Source: Branchinecta lynchi (lineage: Eukaryota > Arthropoda > Branchiopoda > Anostraca > Branchinectidae). From it: a stretch of DNA of 64,000 nucleotides. Below are positions 22,228 to 34,001 of this stretch, piece by piece. Position numbers and translations under genes: made by a program. Numbering within the stretch: position 1 is the first letter of the stretch; every line of letters starts with the position of its first letter. Under the pieces are notes generated by a model that made no database searches, had not been told where the DNA came from, and saw only the letters and a program-made list of their open reading frames with translations. Where the stretch lies: the NCBI GenBank assembly GCA_023053575.1, contig JAKZAP010000018.1, positions 10,292,001 to 10,356,000 of the forward strand, read 5' to 3'.

Positions 22228-22400
22228 TTGCCACTCCCCCATTGATGGTCGGATCGGAGAAGTGATTATTTCCAAGTTAATCCGGTTGGGTCCCGGATAT
22301 GCGTGCCAAGTTTTATCGTCCTAGGTCATGTGGAAGTGCCCAAACTAGCAAAATGCGGACAGACCGACAGACAGACAGACATTATGATCGCTATTTGGCA
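22228..22400 (-). repeat. Array S fragment (minus)
   Basis: GGTCGGATCGGAG, AAGTTTTATCGTCCTA and GACCGACAGACAGAC are the complement of array S blocks seen at 14.78-14.90 kb. Confidence 0.55.
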
Positions 22401-22734
22401 CTTGAGTAAGCTCAAGTGACATAAAAAGGGTCCGAAAATACGCTTTTTCTGCCTAACACCAGCTTTAATCTCTGTTTCCTGACACCTGTAACCTTGCCTT
22501 CCACCAACATATCAGAGAAGTGTGACAAAATTGAGAACACATTCGCTTCCTTCACTAACCCCCATCGCTTGTCACTCATTTCGAACAATTAAATGATGCC
22601 GGAATTCCTAAATTCCCTCAGTTAACAGAAAAAAGACATCTTTGAATAAATAACAATATATATTTGTCATTTTTTAGATATCAACTTGTAATCAGTTAAT
22701 GCTTGCCAAAATGTTCGACGTCTTATTTCATTTC

Positions 22735-23165
22735 TACTTTCTGTCTTCTTCGAAATGTGCAGCTGTACTCTTGATGACTTACTCTTCGTGCCGACGAAGA
22801 ATTGCAATGTGCCCAGCGAAGATGTCGTGGCAACAAACGTTGCTTATTGGTTTACAAAGGATTTGAATGAATGAATTTATTACGCACAGCCCTAGGGCGT
22901 AAGTGTATTACAAGAGTAAAAGGAAACATAACAAAACACTAAACAAAAATACACACAATTTCAGAGAGATGTAATCACAAATAAGAAGTAGGCTAATGGG
23001 GTGATGAACAGGTAAACGGCCAATCGGAGAAGGTATTTTCGAGGACAGATTTTCCATTGTCGTACTGGGTCAATCAGTGTAGATGGTTCATTTGGTGACG
23101 TTTCTTCTTCTTCCCGAGGTTCACTGGCGTGTTTCGGACCTAGTCATGTAGAGTATTGTTGGCAG
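22735..23165 (+). repeat. Dispersed repeat shared with 33.6 kb, split by a LINE tail
   Basis: TACTCTTGATGACTTACTCT, GATGAAGAATTGC-like, TTGGTTTACA and GGTTCACTGGCGTGTTT align with 33610-33815. Here the unit is interrupted at about 22864-23090 by a reversed LINE terminus starting TGAATGAATGAATTTATTAC. Confidence 0.65.
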
Positions 23166-24279
23166 GAGTATTTGATGCCTGAAATCCTGTCTCGTCTTGA
23201 CGGTGACTCATAACAGATGGCGGATTTTAGTGAAGCAAAAGCAGAGGATTCCATGTTGAAACATCTACAAATTTATGTCGATTTCTTACTTTACGGAGCG
23301 CACTGCAGACTGCAAACCAAGATGTAAGCTATGTGCAGTGTCCACTGTGAAGTGAAAACGTGGCGAGAAAACGTGAAAACGTGGCTGCCTATCGAAAGAG
23401 ATTGAAGACGAAATAGCTTTTTAAGATTGCAGGTTGTAAAAGAGGATTGCTTTTTTTGAGTTGAAAACCTGTCTGGTCAAACCCTAGACACACAGTCCGT
23501 TTTTCCCTGGATAGATTATCAATCCAAGAAGAACCTACTTTTTCCACACGAAAAATAATGCAAGTGCGGAAAATCCTTGCAGGAAAGCCGGGACGCGGGC
23601 AAAGACTTTAGGGGGATTCTGGCTATCTGTTCGATTTGCGTTCGGAAAGCAAAGCGAGAATCCGCCGAACACAAGAACAATCGGAAAGTAGTTGCGCCTC
23701 AGTTGCACCATTACAACTTCTGGCTGACTTACCGAAATCACTTTCCACTCGCGAAGTGGATTCGCTTTCCAAGTGCTGGCGGAAACTAGCGGAGCGCGAG
23801 AATAGCTTTGGAAAGCGCAGCGAGTTTTAGCCGAAGTCGCAAAAAGAGCATAAGCTCGCATAAGCTCTCGGAGCTTTCCAGACCGCCAGAAGCGCCCTTT
23901 TAGAACCCAACTACACTCGTGCATTTCCGGTTGGAACTACAGGGTTTTCTCACCGAGACAGCTGGTAGTCCCGGTCCACTCGGCTGCCATTAGATGGATG
24001 TCTATTTAAACTGACTTGAGCTGCTTGTTGATCAGTCAAGCGACATTCTCATGCCGGGTAGTTAAGGTATGTGACCCTTGTAGTGGACAGGATCAGGCCT
24101 GGGCTCCCACTGCCATAAAAAATGTGGTTGCGGAAGGGTCATCCGAATGCAAAGTGCTACCAGTACCTCATAACTTTGATCCGTGAGAACTAAGAAATCC
24201 GCCCATTACCGTCTCACTTAGGACCCTAAATGGGTGAGGGGTTGAGGATCACTTGCGTTTGGCAAAAGGAATATTTGAC
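23166..24279. other. Non-coding; locally GC-rich repeat-like block
   Basis: 23535-23930 is GC-richer than its surroundings, with self-similar GAAAGC / GCTTTCC motifs, and opens a 129-codon minus frame of no recognisable family. The rest shows nothing. Confidence 0.4.
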
Positions 24280-24487
24280 AGAGCTGCGATAATCGAAATA
24301 TCGATAATATTGAAAAATATCGATATTTCGATATTGACTTTTAGTTCAGTTTTTGTCTTGTCTTTGTGTCTATGAAAAATGTAGCAGTATAAACAGTCTC
24401 AAATAGCGGTTTATTGGTACTCGAAATATCGATAATCGAATTTGAAAGTATCGAAATATCGATATTCCTAAATATCGCCCAACACTA
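24280..24487. mobile_element. hAT-like MITE (ATCGAT-rich), decayed copy
   Basis: The right end AATATCGCCCAACACTA (24471-24487) matches the element at 2238-2614, and the interior is again ATCGAT/GATATT-rich. The left end has decayed. Confidence 0.65.
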
Positions 24488-24695
24488 TCTCGCCTTTTTC
24501 AAGGACTCGGACTTGTCTTGGACTCGGACTTGCTGGACTCGCAGCAGCTCTGCTATGTGGGAGACCAAGTCTCACAGTAGTTGGATATTGGGGACATTCG
24601 AGCCTATCATGCACTGAAGACCGCAAATTCAGAAGACAAGATGAGGGTGTTTGTATGGAATCTTCAGTTTCTTCGGTGACATGATGGCTGTTTAT

Positions 24696-25285
24696 GATAT
24701 TAAAATATTGATCGGACCCTCATTGGAGAATTTTGCGGGAAATTTGACAACAATAACTCTTCTTTAGTGTCCGACATTGAAATTTTACAATATTCCCAAA
24801 TCTTGTAATAAGAAAAGAAAAGTATGCTTAATTTGTTGGCTCCTTGATTACGTCAGTTACGTGATAGTATTTTGGATACGTGATAGTATTTTGGATAATG
24901 AAAGATTCCTTGATTGAAGCTAGGCCCTCTTAAGACAATTGTGTGTTGACTTTGGCAACAACAAATATACAAACTCTGTTAGGACCAAATATCCAAATCT
25001 TACTAATCTTACTGATGGATGTTTAGGATATTAAAATATTGACTAGACGCTCATTTAAGATTTTTGCGTAAAATTTGAAAACAATAACTCGACCTTAGTT
25101 TCCTCCTTCGAAATTTGACAGTATTCCCAAATCATGTAATAAGAAAAGAAATGTATGCTAAATTTGTTTTCGCCTTGATTACGTGATAGTGTTTGGATCA
25201 TGAAAGATTCTGTAAGATATATGTTTGTTGACTTTGGCAACAACAAACATTCAACCTCTGTTAGGACCAAATATCCGAAATTTCA
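24696..25285. repeat. ~331 bp tandem duplication
   Basis: GATATTAAAATATTGA occurs at 24696 and 25027. The two units share TATTCCCAAATC, TAATAAGAAAAGAAA and GACTTTGGCAACAACAAA. A small internal duplication (GTGATAGTATTTTGGATA) is present only in the first. Confidence 0.75.
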
Positions 25286-25902
25286 CAAATCTTGCTGATG
25301 AAAAATAAATAAAAGCCTATTGATTTAGGATAGACCTAGCTTCGTCAGTCAACCAATAAACCTTACTAACAAATTGCAAAAATAGAAAAATTGTGGATGA
25401 TCCCCTTCTCGTCGCTGTTTTCAACTGGTCACAACCATCTAGCCGTTGACGGGAAACAAAGTAGGCTACTCACAGTTCCTGTGTGCATGCGTCTAGTAGG
25501 GATCTCCTCCTTTCCGCTTTATCTATGTCATCTTGTTACATGTTCCTGTGAAGTTCCGGATCGGGAAGATCGCTGTTTCTGACGCTGTAATTGTCCGCGT
25601 CGATCCGACTTACTGGTGTCTGGTCGTTGTACTGTTATGTTTTGGATTGTATAAGGGCGGATAAACCCACGAGTCCATATTAGACAATCCATAGTTAGAA
25701 CTGTCATGCAGTTCTGAACTTACTCAGCTGTTTTATTCATCAAGGGCAAAACGTGCTGTACCTTCTGAAGTTTGGTTTATTCTACCAAATGACACATACG
25801 GCATGGGCTGTCCACTTTAGCCATAAAGCACCATGAGAATGTCTGGTATTTCTCACTGGGTGGTTAAGCTATGCGAAGGACCGTGTCAGGTAGTCTGAAT
25901 GA
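25286..25902. other. No recognised gene
   Basis: A 63-codon + frame at 25391-25582 has no recognisable motif. Nothing else is seen. Confidence 0.35.
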
Positions 25903-26094
25903 TATTCAGATCCTTTGGGCATAGCTATTCAGTTCTTGTTTAGTCATAGTGGAGGAAAGTTGTATGATGATCAACTGCTATCAACCGCTCTTCATGCGGC
26001 GTTCGCCAAAAAAGCAGCGGCCTCAGAAAGAGAGGCCAAATCAGATGGATATGATAATAGGACTGCAGAAATGGTCCGCCAGTACCTTTGCTAA
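25903..26094 (+). other. Unrecognised protein-like open segment
   Basis: Sixty-three codons are open between stops. The C-terminal half is Ala/Lys/Glu-rich (AFAKKAAASEREAKSDGYD) and ends at TAA. Another frame (25949 onward) is also open, so the coding frame is uncertain. With the segments at 27.5-28.25 kb it may be part of one decayed gene. No family is recognised. Confidence 0.3.
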
Positions 26095-26204
26095 GCAGTG
26101 TAAAGTTGCAGTGGTTGTTGAGACCGGTAAGTCGCTCCGCTTGATTTCGACAGATATTACCTTAAATCATATTTATCCAGTGATAAAGGTGGATGCTCCT
26201 CCTG

Positions 26205-26427
26205 GGAATCGACTTAAAAGAGGCACGGGTAATAAAAAGAGATTATCAAGTAATGAAAATAGACAAGTAAGTGAGAGTTCGTAACTCCAGAGCCTAAACG
26301 AAGGCACGTTAAAACATTGGCCCTGCCTCTCACTCCGAAGCCTGAAAGGGCCCTTTTAGTTTCTTGCCTCTTTTTAGTACTCGTGCCACCTACACTATGT
26401 CCTGCCGTGCCTCTTTTTAGTCGATCC
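26205..26427. mobile_element. MITE with GGATCGACT / AGTCGATCC ends, copy 1
   Basis: The inverted ends are GGAATCGACTTAAAAGAGGC and GCCTCTTTTTAGTCGATCC. The same ends and interior (TAATAAAAAGAG, GAGAGTTCGTAACT, GGCACGTT) occur in inverse order at 34466-34708. The 205-codon minus frame running from here into 26831 mixes this MITE with a LINE remnant and is not a gene. Confidence 0.75.
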
Positions 26428-26885
26428 CTTCCTCCTGTGGCTGTGGCTGGTTTGAGCGATGAGGTCACACAAGATGTTGGAATGGGTTTTTGGTTAGTGC
26501 CTGGTAGAGGATTCCGGGGCATCAGACTCGTACTTCCAGGGTCTGGCTTCCCACTCCTTGTAAAGCATGGATTTAAAAGAGTCCACTGTATGTGCACCAA
26601 CTGTATCCTCTGACAGGGTGTTCTAGTTTTGCACCATTCTGGTTGAGAAGAAGTGTTTTCGGATCCTGGTGTGAGCAAATGGCTTTGAAATCTTCTTACT
26701 CTGACCTTGAAGAGTTTTTGTAGCGTGATTTTTGGAAGTGTAGAGGTGAGGCAAGAATTGGTTTTGTTTGAGTTGTACGTTTGTATAACATTACCTCTAC
26801 ATCTCCTGTACGCCAAGCTTGGTAGTTTCAATTGCTTCTGCCGTTCTCTGTAGTTGTTGTCTTGTTCATTGTAAATAAATTTTCC
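26428..26885 (-). pseudogene. LINE ORF2 C-terminal remnant
   Basis: On the minus strand the order of motifs is that of the C-terminus of many non-LTR retrotransposon ORF2 proteins: LAYRRCRGNVIQTY, then RIRKHFFSTRMV, NTLSEDTVGAHTVDSFKS and WEARPWKYE. A frameshift separates the first block from the rest, and one stop replaces the usual Trp before NTLSED. The reverse-transcriptase core is absent. It is a truncated relic inserted next to a MITE. Confidence 0.75.
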
Positions 26886-27543
26886 GGAACATTACAAATT
26901 AAGAAGTGAATCTGACAGAGGAGAGGAGTACTTGGTGGTCAGATTGAACACTGAGATCAGTCTACAGGAAATTTAAGCTGTCTATTGAATTCCTCAATAT
27001 GTATTGGCTAAAACATATCATGATTAACAAATACCACGTTACCAGCAAGATTCGCGTTCCACCCAGAAACAAAAACGGTGGGGGGGGGGGGGGGGTAGAA
27101 CCAAGATTTAAAGGATGTGAGTTGACAGCAGAGCTCTAAGGCTACTTTATGTAAGCCTGTTCAAATCATAGTTGGTTAGTTGTTCTTGTGTCATTGTCCT
27201 GAAAGTAGCTACCATCTCAATGGACGATTTTCCAGTTATGCGCCTACTTGCGAATACAGTAAGATTGGAAACACTATTCCGTGTTGATACTTAAAACTCG
27301 TCACCAGAATAGGATTGGAAACTTAAGAATTGGACTAGTGGAGCCTAAAAGGTAGTGGTGTTTCCAATCGTGTTTTAATTCTCTAGGAAAATGGTAAATT
27401 GGGAAGATATTGGCGGAATTCACTAACTCCTATTGGTGTCCTTTTAGGGACTTAAGGAGTAAGGGCAGTGCTGTACGAGGTACTAGATTTCCGATAGTTG
27501 TCACAGTAGCTGTGATTCCTTAGTGTTATGGCGGATCCGGTAG
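26886..27543. other. No recognised gene; long G run
   Basis: A G run of about 16-18 lies at 27080-27097. GATTGGAAAC recurs near 27264 and 27313. Nothing else. Confidence 0.4.
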
Positions 27544-27900
27544 TCCTGTACAAGCTGGGACAAGTATGGCAACTATGTTCGTATACTTGATCAGTCTTTA
27601 TTGATGAGTAAACCTTTTGTTCAGATTCTTGATCTTTTTGTATTTGAGTTTCTGCCAGAAGTTGTGTCTAGTTTGGGTGGATCCGAGAATCACTTTATAA
27701 GCTGTGGGGTGCCTGGTAAACGACTTACGTATTTGGTCAGTGTTAGGATGACGAATAGATCGTTTTACGCCGAGTCTGAAAATCGTAATATTCTCATTCC
27801 ATGCACGTTTTCCAGTGATAAGCTATACGTTTCCACTCACGCTAAGCATTGTCGTATTCCATTGGAACCAGAGTTGCCAGGGGTGATGATTTGTCAATAA
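27544..27900 (+). other. Unrecognised protein-like ORF (118 codons)
   Basis: An open frame from after a TAG at 27541 to TAA at 27898. Its composition is protein-like: a hydrophobic segment (FVQILDLFVFEFLPEVV) followed by a mixed region with Cys at several points and a final PELPGVMICQ. An ATG at 27604 could start a 98-codon product. It is followed after a T-rich tract by a second open frame. I do not recognise the family and can name no domain. It could be a remnant of a mobile element or of an integrated virus, but nothing here proves either. Confidence 0.35.
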
Positions 27901-27921
27901 ATTTGGTGATTTTTTTTTTTT

Positions 27922-28254
27922 TTTTATATCACCAAACCACTAAAGTTTGTTGGTTTCCACATAAATGATGCAGAAAAAGGTTACTTTTTTTTTAGAACGG
28001 GTAATTTATTTTTGTCTGGCGTGGCCAACCAGGTTGAGACCTTATGGTCATTTTTTGGCCTGGTCACTTATCTTGACCTAGTTCCCGGTGATTATGCGAG
28101 TCGTGATTCAGCAGCTTTTCGGAAAGGTCTAACTAAAGTGCGATTTAGACAGCTGTAGATATATCGGACGCCTCCAGGTGGTCTTTCAGGTGATGATTTC
28201 ACTCTTGCTAGTTCTTCTAAGCAACCTCCTCCATCGCCAAGACGTTCACTTTAA
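27922..28254 (+). other. Unrecognised protein-like frame with one internal stop
   Basis: The frame is open from a poly-T tract. It contains GYFFFRTGNLFLSGVANQ and YLDLVPGDYASRD, meets TAG at 28156-28158, then continues in the same frame to TAA at 28252 through a Pro/Ser-rich tail (SSSKQPPPSPRRSL). The smooth composition either side of the stop suggests a recently broken coding sequence or a readthrough codon. The family is not recognised. Confidence 0.35.
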
Positions 28255-28286
28255 ATCCTAAGGCCAAAAGCCTCAAAACCGAGGTC

Positions 28287-28575
28287 GTGTTCCACAGTAC
28301 ATACCATAGTTACTGCTCATGAAGTCATAGATCCTGGCTTCAAGGCTGGAACACATTTTTATATTTTCGTTAAATATCATGCCGCAGGCTTATCAGGCCA
28401 ATCACGTCGCAGAGATCGTAGTTACCACGCTAACTGTGCTCCCGTGCGTGGTAAGCAAATAGTTAATGATAGTTACTATTTTGAGAAGGTTGGAACGGTC
28501 AGCGTAGTAACTTTTCGTGAGGTTGGAACGAAAATAATGACTGCTAGTTACTATTGTTAGAAGGGGGGAACACCG
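28287..28575. mobile_element. MITE with GTGTTCCAC ends
   Basis: The left end GTGTTCCACAGTACATACC and right end AGTTACTATTGTTAGAAGG...GGAACACC are imperfect inverted repeats. The left end recurs at 49627 (GTGTTCCACCCTACTTACCG) and at the window edge, 63947. TAGTTACT motifs are repeated inside. There is no ORF. Confidence 0.55.
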
Positions 28576-29879
28576 TAACGAATTGTTGGACTGTAGAACA
28601 TTCTTGTCGAAGATGCTGTTAATGCGGAATTGATTGATAGGGTTAAGTGTATTGCGGGCAAGATTTTAACTCCGTAGTAGGCTACGTTCATTCCGAATTT
28701 CATCGTGATCTGTAGAGGCCGACACTTTTTCTGCTGCAATATGTTATTAGTATCAGTAACCGTTTCACCGGTAATGTTTAGGAAGGTTATGCTAACTTGT
28801 TATTTTGTCAAGTTGCTTCTTGTTGTGTGGTACATGACTGCAGTGACATACGACACCGACTCGTCGTCATGTCTTGTCTTCTTACATTTCCATTTTCTCA
28901 TTCCGGAGCCCTGTGTCTTGGTTCGTCTCAGCTTACGGCATTCCTAATCTATCAAACTCATGTCAAGACCCGCAACCATGTCCGAGCGCTGTAATCTTGG
29001 ATGATAAATCTTAAACGTATTGGCTTTTTGGACATGTGGTGGGAGCGTCAGATCCGCATTTACTGGACCTATCTGAGTTCATCATGAACGCGGTTAATTG
29101 CGTAAAAAAAAAAGCGTGGAATTTATTCAGATATGTGTTTTTAGGGGCATTCGGTATTCAGCTCAGAGCTGATTCCGCCCACAGCGGCAACCGGTTGATC
29201 TCGAAGAATGCTCCGAAGGAATTCAGCGGCGTTTTGAAAGAAATCGGGTCGGTTTCTCAGTCGGTTTCTCGAAAACCACAGACAAATTCGTGCAATGGGA
29301 ACTATTGGGAACAGACGAGAAAGAAATGCAAATCGTAGATTACCGACCAACTGAGTAATCCATATGCTCGTTGTCCGAAATGTGAACATTGAAGTAAAAG
29401 AGGTCTTTAGGCTCACAAGTTGGCAACTAAACAATTTACGATATAGCCTATACCTGCTTCTTTAAGATTGCGTGGGACAGAAACTGAAGGGCTTTCCTAT
29501 TGTTTTGTTGTTCCCATTGTATTAACGTGTTGGTAAATATAAGCCAATTAAGTGATATTTCCTGCATTTGTATATTTTACTTCTCAGTTTTGGGGGATAT
29601 AAATACAAACAAATAACTTATTTCATCACTACACATAATAATACATATTAATTTAATTAGTATTATTTAAATGGGAGGTTCTCGTGTTGGTTGACGTCGG
29701 CTGCTCTGGCTCTAAGACGAATCCCTGTTAGAGAACTTCCAACGATTGAACACTTAAATACTTTTCAGCAAGGCAAGTGGATAACGTGATGTCGAGTTTC
29801 CTTATTTTTGTTTTGTCGGCTCTATGTTGTTGTGTTTGATTACATACCGATCGGTTTCCGTCGGCTTGCCGCTGATCAC
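28576..29879. other. No recognised gene
   Basis: Open segments at 28705-28947 and 29036-29338 (+) show no recognisable domain. AT-rich, with an isolated (A)9 tract at about 29106. Confidence 0.35.
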
Positions 29880-29884
29880 GAATT

Positions 29885-30300
29885 AGTGAACTTCCAGATG
29901 GGCTAAGAGCATAAAATGTGGAAGGAACTTGGCGGGCAGGGAGGTCACATGTCCTAAGTTTTTCACAGACACGAACCGGATCACTGTGGTCTGTGGGGGA
30001 TTTAAAGGAGGATCCTGGTTCTCGTGACGTTCATAACTCGTGATCCAATCCGGATGGGACTTGATAGTTGCCAAGGGCACATGCAATGGGTGTTCCATTT
30101 ACGGGTCTGCATTGGATCCGGCCGCTTTGGGGGGAGGGGGAGGGGTCCCGGAAATCTTGTGACACGACTAACAGCCAAAACGTTGGGACAAAACGTGGTG
30201 TGCGGGACATGCCAGAATCCCTTGATCTGACATTTATAGATCCGGCCACTAAGGGGAGTTCGAGGGTGGATCCCAGAAAAACTATCCATCCCTGACAACA
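29885..30300 (-). repeat. Satellite-like array S, copy 3
   Basis: Blocks TTCATAACTCGTGATCC, GGATCCGGCC, GGGGGGAGGGGGAGGGG and TCTTGTGACACGAC match array S. Several overlapping ORFs of 65-100 codons on both strands are by-products. Confidence 0.65.
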
Positions 30301-30336
30301 CGAACCTTAGCTGATAAACATGCCGACTACCCTTGG

Positions 30337-30700
30337 TTAGATTAGATTAAACTAGATCAGATTAGCTTTTATTTTACACAAAACCTTTTGCAGCACCTGC
30401 TAAGAAAACCCCAAAGGGCTTGTTGGCCGCAGGTGGCAGTCTTCTCTATTCTACATATTGTGGTAACACTATTTTTACATTATTCTACATGCCATTTATA
30501 CACGGTTCATACAAATATAACAAACATTCTGCTTACAAAAAATACTCACGCATCATTACTATCCTTTTGCAAGGAAAAATCTCTTCGCTGTATCCTTGAA
30601 GGATGCCAGATGACTCGAATTTCTAATTTCAACTGGAATTATATCCCATACAGAGGGGGCAAAATTGATAATCATGAAAGAAAATGTGCAAGTGGCATAT
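30337..30700 (-). pseudogene. LINE 3' end with C-terminal ORF2 remnant
   Basis: On the minus strand 30700-30590 encodes VWDIIPVEIRNSSHLASFKD, the WNxLPxxIRxxxSLxSFK pattern found at the C-terminus of several LINE ORF2 proteins. A 3' UTR follows, then TAAAATAAAAGC and a (TAATC)n-like tail at 30337-30365. Only the last part of the element remains. Confidence 0.6.
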
Positions 30701-32346
30701 GAGCTTTCAGCTCTTGTTTATTTCCCTGGCCGGCATGGACAGTGGGAGTCGTGAGTAACTGTTCCTGGATATTATTCCAAGTCCTTCGGTTGACAAATAT
30801 GTTGAGATCTGATCGTCGCGCTGGCCTTGGAGTTGGTCGTTATGAGGCTTGCTTTAGTGGGATGTTGACTGTAATGAAGAACAGTGTCTCCGACTCAGCG
30901 GGGCTTCAAACCCAGTGTGGGGTCATAAACTGGCGTCAATCGATCAAACGCTGAGTTTAAAAGAAGACATGATGGACGATGCCAGTGTTCCTTTCTTCGT
31001 GTTCTTCTTAAAAATACTGGGAATCTGACCATTTTTCTGGCAAGGACCTTGGCGTCAAGTGAATACCACGATTGAGCGTCGAAATAAGAAAATAATGAAA
31101 GATGATCTGCGGTTTGTCTGGTTCTTCTTATTTTAAATTTCAGATTCGGTGGTTGTGTTGGTGATAGTCCAGGAGAGGAGCATACTGTTTCGAATTCTGG
31201 ATAACTGAGGGATATGTTACTTGGGTAGAAGGAATAAGCAGTTGATGGTCTTCATTTTTCTTCGTAGTCTTTGACGGTCATCCGGGATTTCACGACTTGC
31301 ATAGGAATGGACTTCAGGCAACAATATGACAACAGAAATCAAGGTCGATGTTAACAGAAAACAAGGTTCGACATCGTCCTCTTCTTTGAAGTTCTTCTGT
31401 TACGTAGGTTGGCAAGAAAAGACGTGAAAAGCAAAACTAACCTAGACTGACCTGTGACTGTCTTGTATATACAAGCTGTTAGTGGGGGGAGAATACCAAA
31501 GGTTACCGTCGGCGCCCTGAAAAGGTGCGTTTAAACTTTAAGATGGGGTCATACAAGATATACAAAAGTGCAGCATGGGGAGGAAGCGGAGAAGTCCTGG
31601 AGATCCACGATGAATCAGGGCATCAGCAGAAATAAGCAAGCAGAGAGAACGTCCGTCCGTTGACATCATTTGATGGCATTCTTAGTACGTTATGGCGTAT
31701 CGCATGATCTGCTCTTTTCAGATGCACGTGACTTGACTTGTAATGCATTTTTTATTTGGTTGCCAGCGCGGGCGCAAAAAAGTCAAGAAAAACAGATTTT
31801 TTGTGTCGATGTTGCATCTGAGGTCAACTATTTCCTCCCCGTCGGTTAAGATTTATTATAATTATCGATTGTGGTACTCATAATAATTAAGCTGAGCTTT
31901 TTTGTTCTGTTTGGTTTGCATTCCGTATGCAGCCACAACAGGCAAAAAAGGTCCTTATCTTTGGAAATTTCTGCAAGGTTATAAATCAATCTCTTCTTAA
32001 TTATTAGCTTCAGTAGCCAGAAGGGTAAAAGCAACAAATTACATGCGCTTTGTGTAATGGATAGAGGTATTTTTTTTTCCCGGAAACCAAATTTGTCCTG
32101 CGAGCGAATCAAGCCTCCTGAATTGTAAGCCAATGAAAACTGACGCGAAATCTCCTAGAGGTGAGCAAAGGAACATTGGACACGCCTTCTAAAAGAATTA
32201 AATCGGAAACATTCTAGCTTTTGCGGTTTCTATACAACCTCCATCCAAATCGCCAGTTCAGGCCAGGATTTGGTAAAAACCGTGGCACCATCTAGTGTCG
32301 ATTATAAGATAGTCAGATAAAAGAAAACGCTTCGCTGGTGTATGAA
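30701..32346. other. No recognised gene
   Basis: The longest frames are 30742-30954 (+) and 31846-32133 (minus); neither has a motif I can name. No repeat partner was found. Confidence 0.4.
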
Positions 32347-33510
32347 TAACAAGACCAAAGGTTTCGATGGCATCCAGAAAATCTAATATTTCATCCAGAC
32401 AACTGGGTCTTGTCTTCGCCAGGCTAACCATCAGAGAAACCAAGTTCAGATATACCTCTATAAGCCATATCTATTTTGACGATACTGACCGAAACTTCCT
32501 GCTTTACTTCTGCCAAATTTCCGGTTTCGGCCGAATTCCGAGCGAACTACTTGTCCAGCAAAAAAAAAAATCAGAATCGAAATCAGCTTATCTCCTTATC
32601 CATATGAAGAACTTCTAATCAGTTTCAAATAAAACCTTAACTTCTAAAAAAAACGGTTACAACCGGGTTCCGGACGAATTATGTGCCCGGTTAAAAAATG
32701 ATTGTGATATATTTGGGAAGATTCCTAAAGGTAGCCATGATCCACAGGGAAAGTTTTTTGTAAATAGTGGTTGAGGTTATGGTTTCGTTTTGGCGTTGTT
32801 TTGTTGTTTCCATGGCCTTTTGTGGTTTTACGGACATAATCTTATCTTATCTTATACACTCAGCGTCTCTTCTTACCCCTAAATCTGTCATCTAACCAAC
32901 TTTAAATAAAATTTGTTACTTTTAACAAATTTTCCGGTTTTGGCCGGATTACAGTCGAACTAGTTGTCTGGGTAGAAAATGCTTCTCACGTAAGTGTTCA
33001 GCATGTCTACTTACCCCTAAATCGAACATCGAGTCACCTTCAAATGAAACTTTTACTTTTAACAAACTTTCCGGTTTTTGCTGGATTCCCGACAAGCTCT
33101 CTGTGCGAGAAAATGGTTTTGACCATCGTGTTCAGTATGTCTTCTTACCCCTAAATCGAACATTTAATCAACTTCAAATGAAACTTTTACTTTTGACTAA
33201 CTTTCCGGTTTTTGCCAGATTCTGGGCGAACTACTTGTCGGACGAGAGAATATGCTGCATATTTGTGTTCAGCATGTCTTTTTACCCCATAATCGACTAT
33301 CACATTAGCTGTTTAAAAATATTTTGTTTGCCCCTTAATTTGAACCCCCTCCCCCACCCCTAAATGTAGGGCTACAGACCCCATCTACGAACTTGACCTT
33401 ACCCTTGACCCAAAGAATCCTCACACCAAGTTTCATCAAAATATCTCATTGCCTTCGAGAGTTATCGTGCTGACAGACGGACGGACAGACGGACAACTTT
33501 TGCGATGTCA
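32347..33510 (-). mobile_element. Element R, copy 2 (minus)
   Basis: Complement of the element at 10971: starts AACAAGACCAAAGG, runs through about five ~135 bp units (TTTCCGGTTTTGGC, ATTCCGGGCG-like, AATCAACTTCAAAT), then ends in GACGGACGGACAG and CTTTTGCGATGTC. A TCTTATCTTATCTTAT microsatellite lies at 32842-32857. Confidence 0.75.
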
Positions 33511-33599
33511 AAGAATCAGCTAAATGTTGGGGAGTAGGTATTTTCGATAATTGTATTTGAAGTCATTTCTGCTCAACAGTCAGCCAAATTTAAAGAAGA

Positions 33600-33815
33600 A
33601 AACGGATTTCGGCTATGCTATACTCTTGATGACTAACTCTCCATGACGATGAAGAATTGCCTTGTGCCTAGGGAAGAGCCGGAAACGCCACCACAGCTGC
33701 CCCAACAAACTTGTTGATTGGTTTACACAGGATTTGAAACGTCGTTCGGGCGACGTTTCTCGTTCTTCCCTAGGTTCACTGGCGTGTTTTGGACTAGGTC
33801 ATATAGAGTATTTAT
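33600..33815 (+). repeat. Dispersed repeat shared with 22.74 kb
   Basis: TACTCTTGATGACTAACTCT, GATGAAGAATTGCCTTGTG and GGTTCACTGGCGTGTTTTGG align with 22735-23165. Here the unit is uninterrupted and runs directly into the ribozyme-bearing repeat. Confidence 0.65.
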
Positions 33816-33856
33816 TCACACAATGTTTACCGCGAATACGTCAGCTACGATTCTTC

Positions 33857-33898
33857 AGCACCGATATTTCGGCCCTTCGTGGCAAGGGTCCTCGTCAG
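33857..33898 (-). ncRNA. Hammerhead-like motif, stem I lost
   Basis: Minus strand: CTGACGA, stem II strands GGACCCTT and AAGGGCC with loop GCCACG, GAAA, TATC. The catalytic boxes are intact, but the sequence 5' of the first box (ends AAACAAAC) does not pair with the sequence after the cleavage point (GGTGCTG). Confidence 0.5.
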
Positions 33899-33959
33899 GT
33901 TTGTTTCCTTCCCCGACGTTGACCCAGAGGATTGAAAGCCTGAAGGGCCTGAGGATTGA

Positions 33960-34001
33960 CTGCCTGAGGATTGACTGCCAAGAAGGGCCGAAATATCGCT
34001 G
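33960..34001 (+). ncRNA. Hammerhead-like motif, degenerate, opposite strand
   Basis: Plus strand: CTGAGGA, a weak stem II (GCCAAG loop, AAGGGCC right strand only), GAAA, TATC, GCTG. CTGC before the first box pairs with GCTG at three of four positions. The unit GAGGATTGACTGC is duplicated just upstream. It forms the opposite arm of a foldback with the motif at 33857. Confidence 0.4.

Noticed and set aside
23535..23924. 129-codon minus ORF
   Set aside because: Lies in a GC-richer, self-similar block with open frames on both strands; no recognisable domain.
24280..24487. ATCGAT-rich block as a regulatory (DREF-like) cluster
   Set aside because: The motifs belong to an hAT-like MITE whose end matches 2598-2614, so they come with the element.
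26214..26831. 205-codon minus ORF, the second longest in the window
   Set aside because: It runs through a MITE (26205-26427) and a LINE remnant in a frame that matches the LINE only at its start. The true LINE peptides are in another frame.
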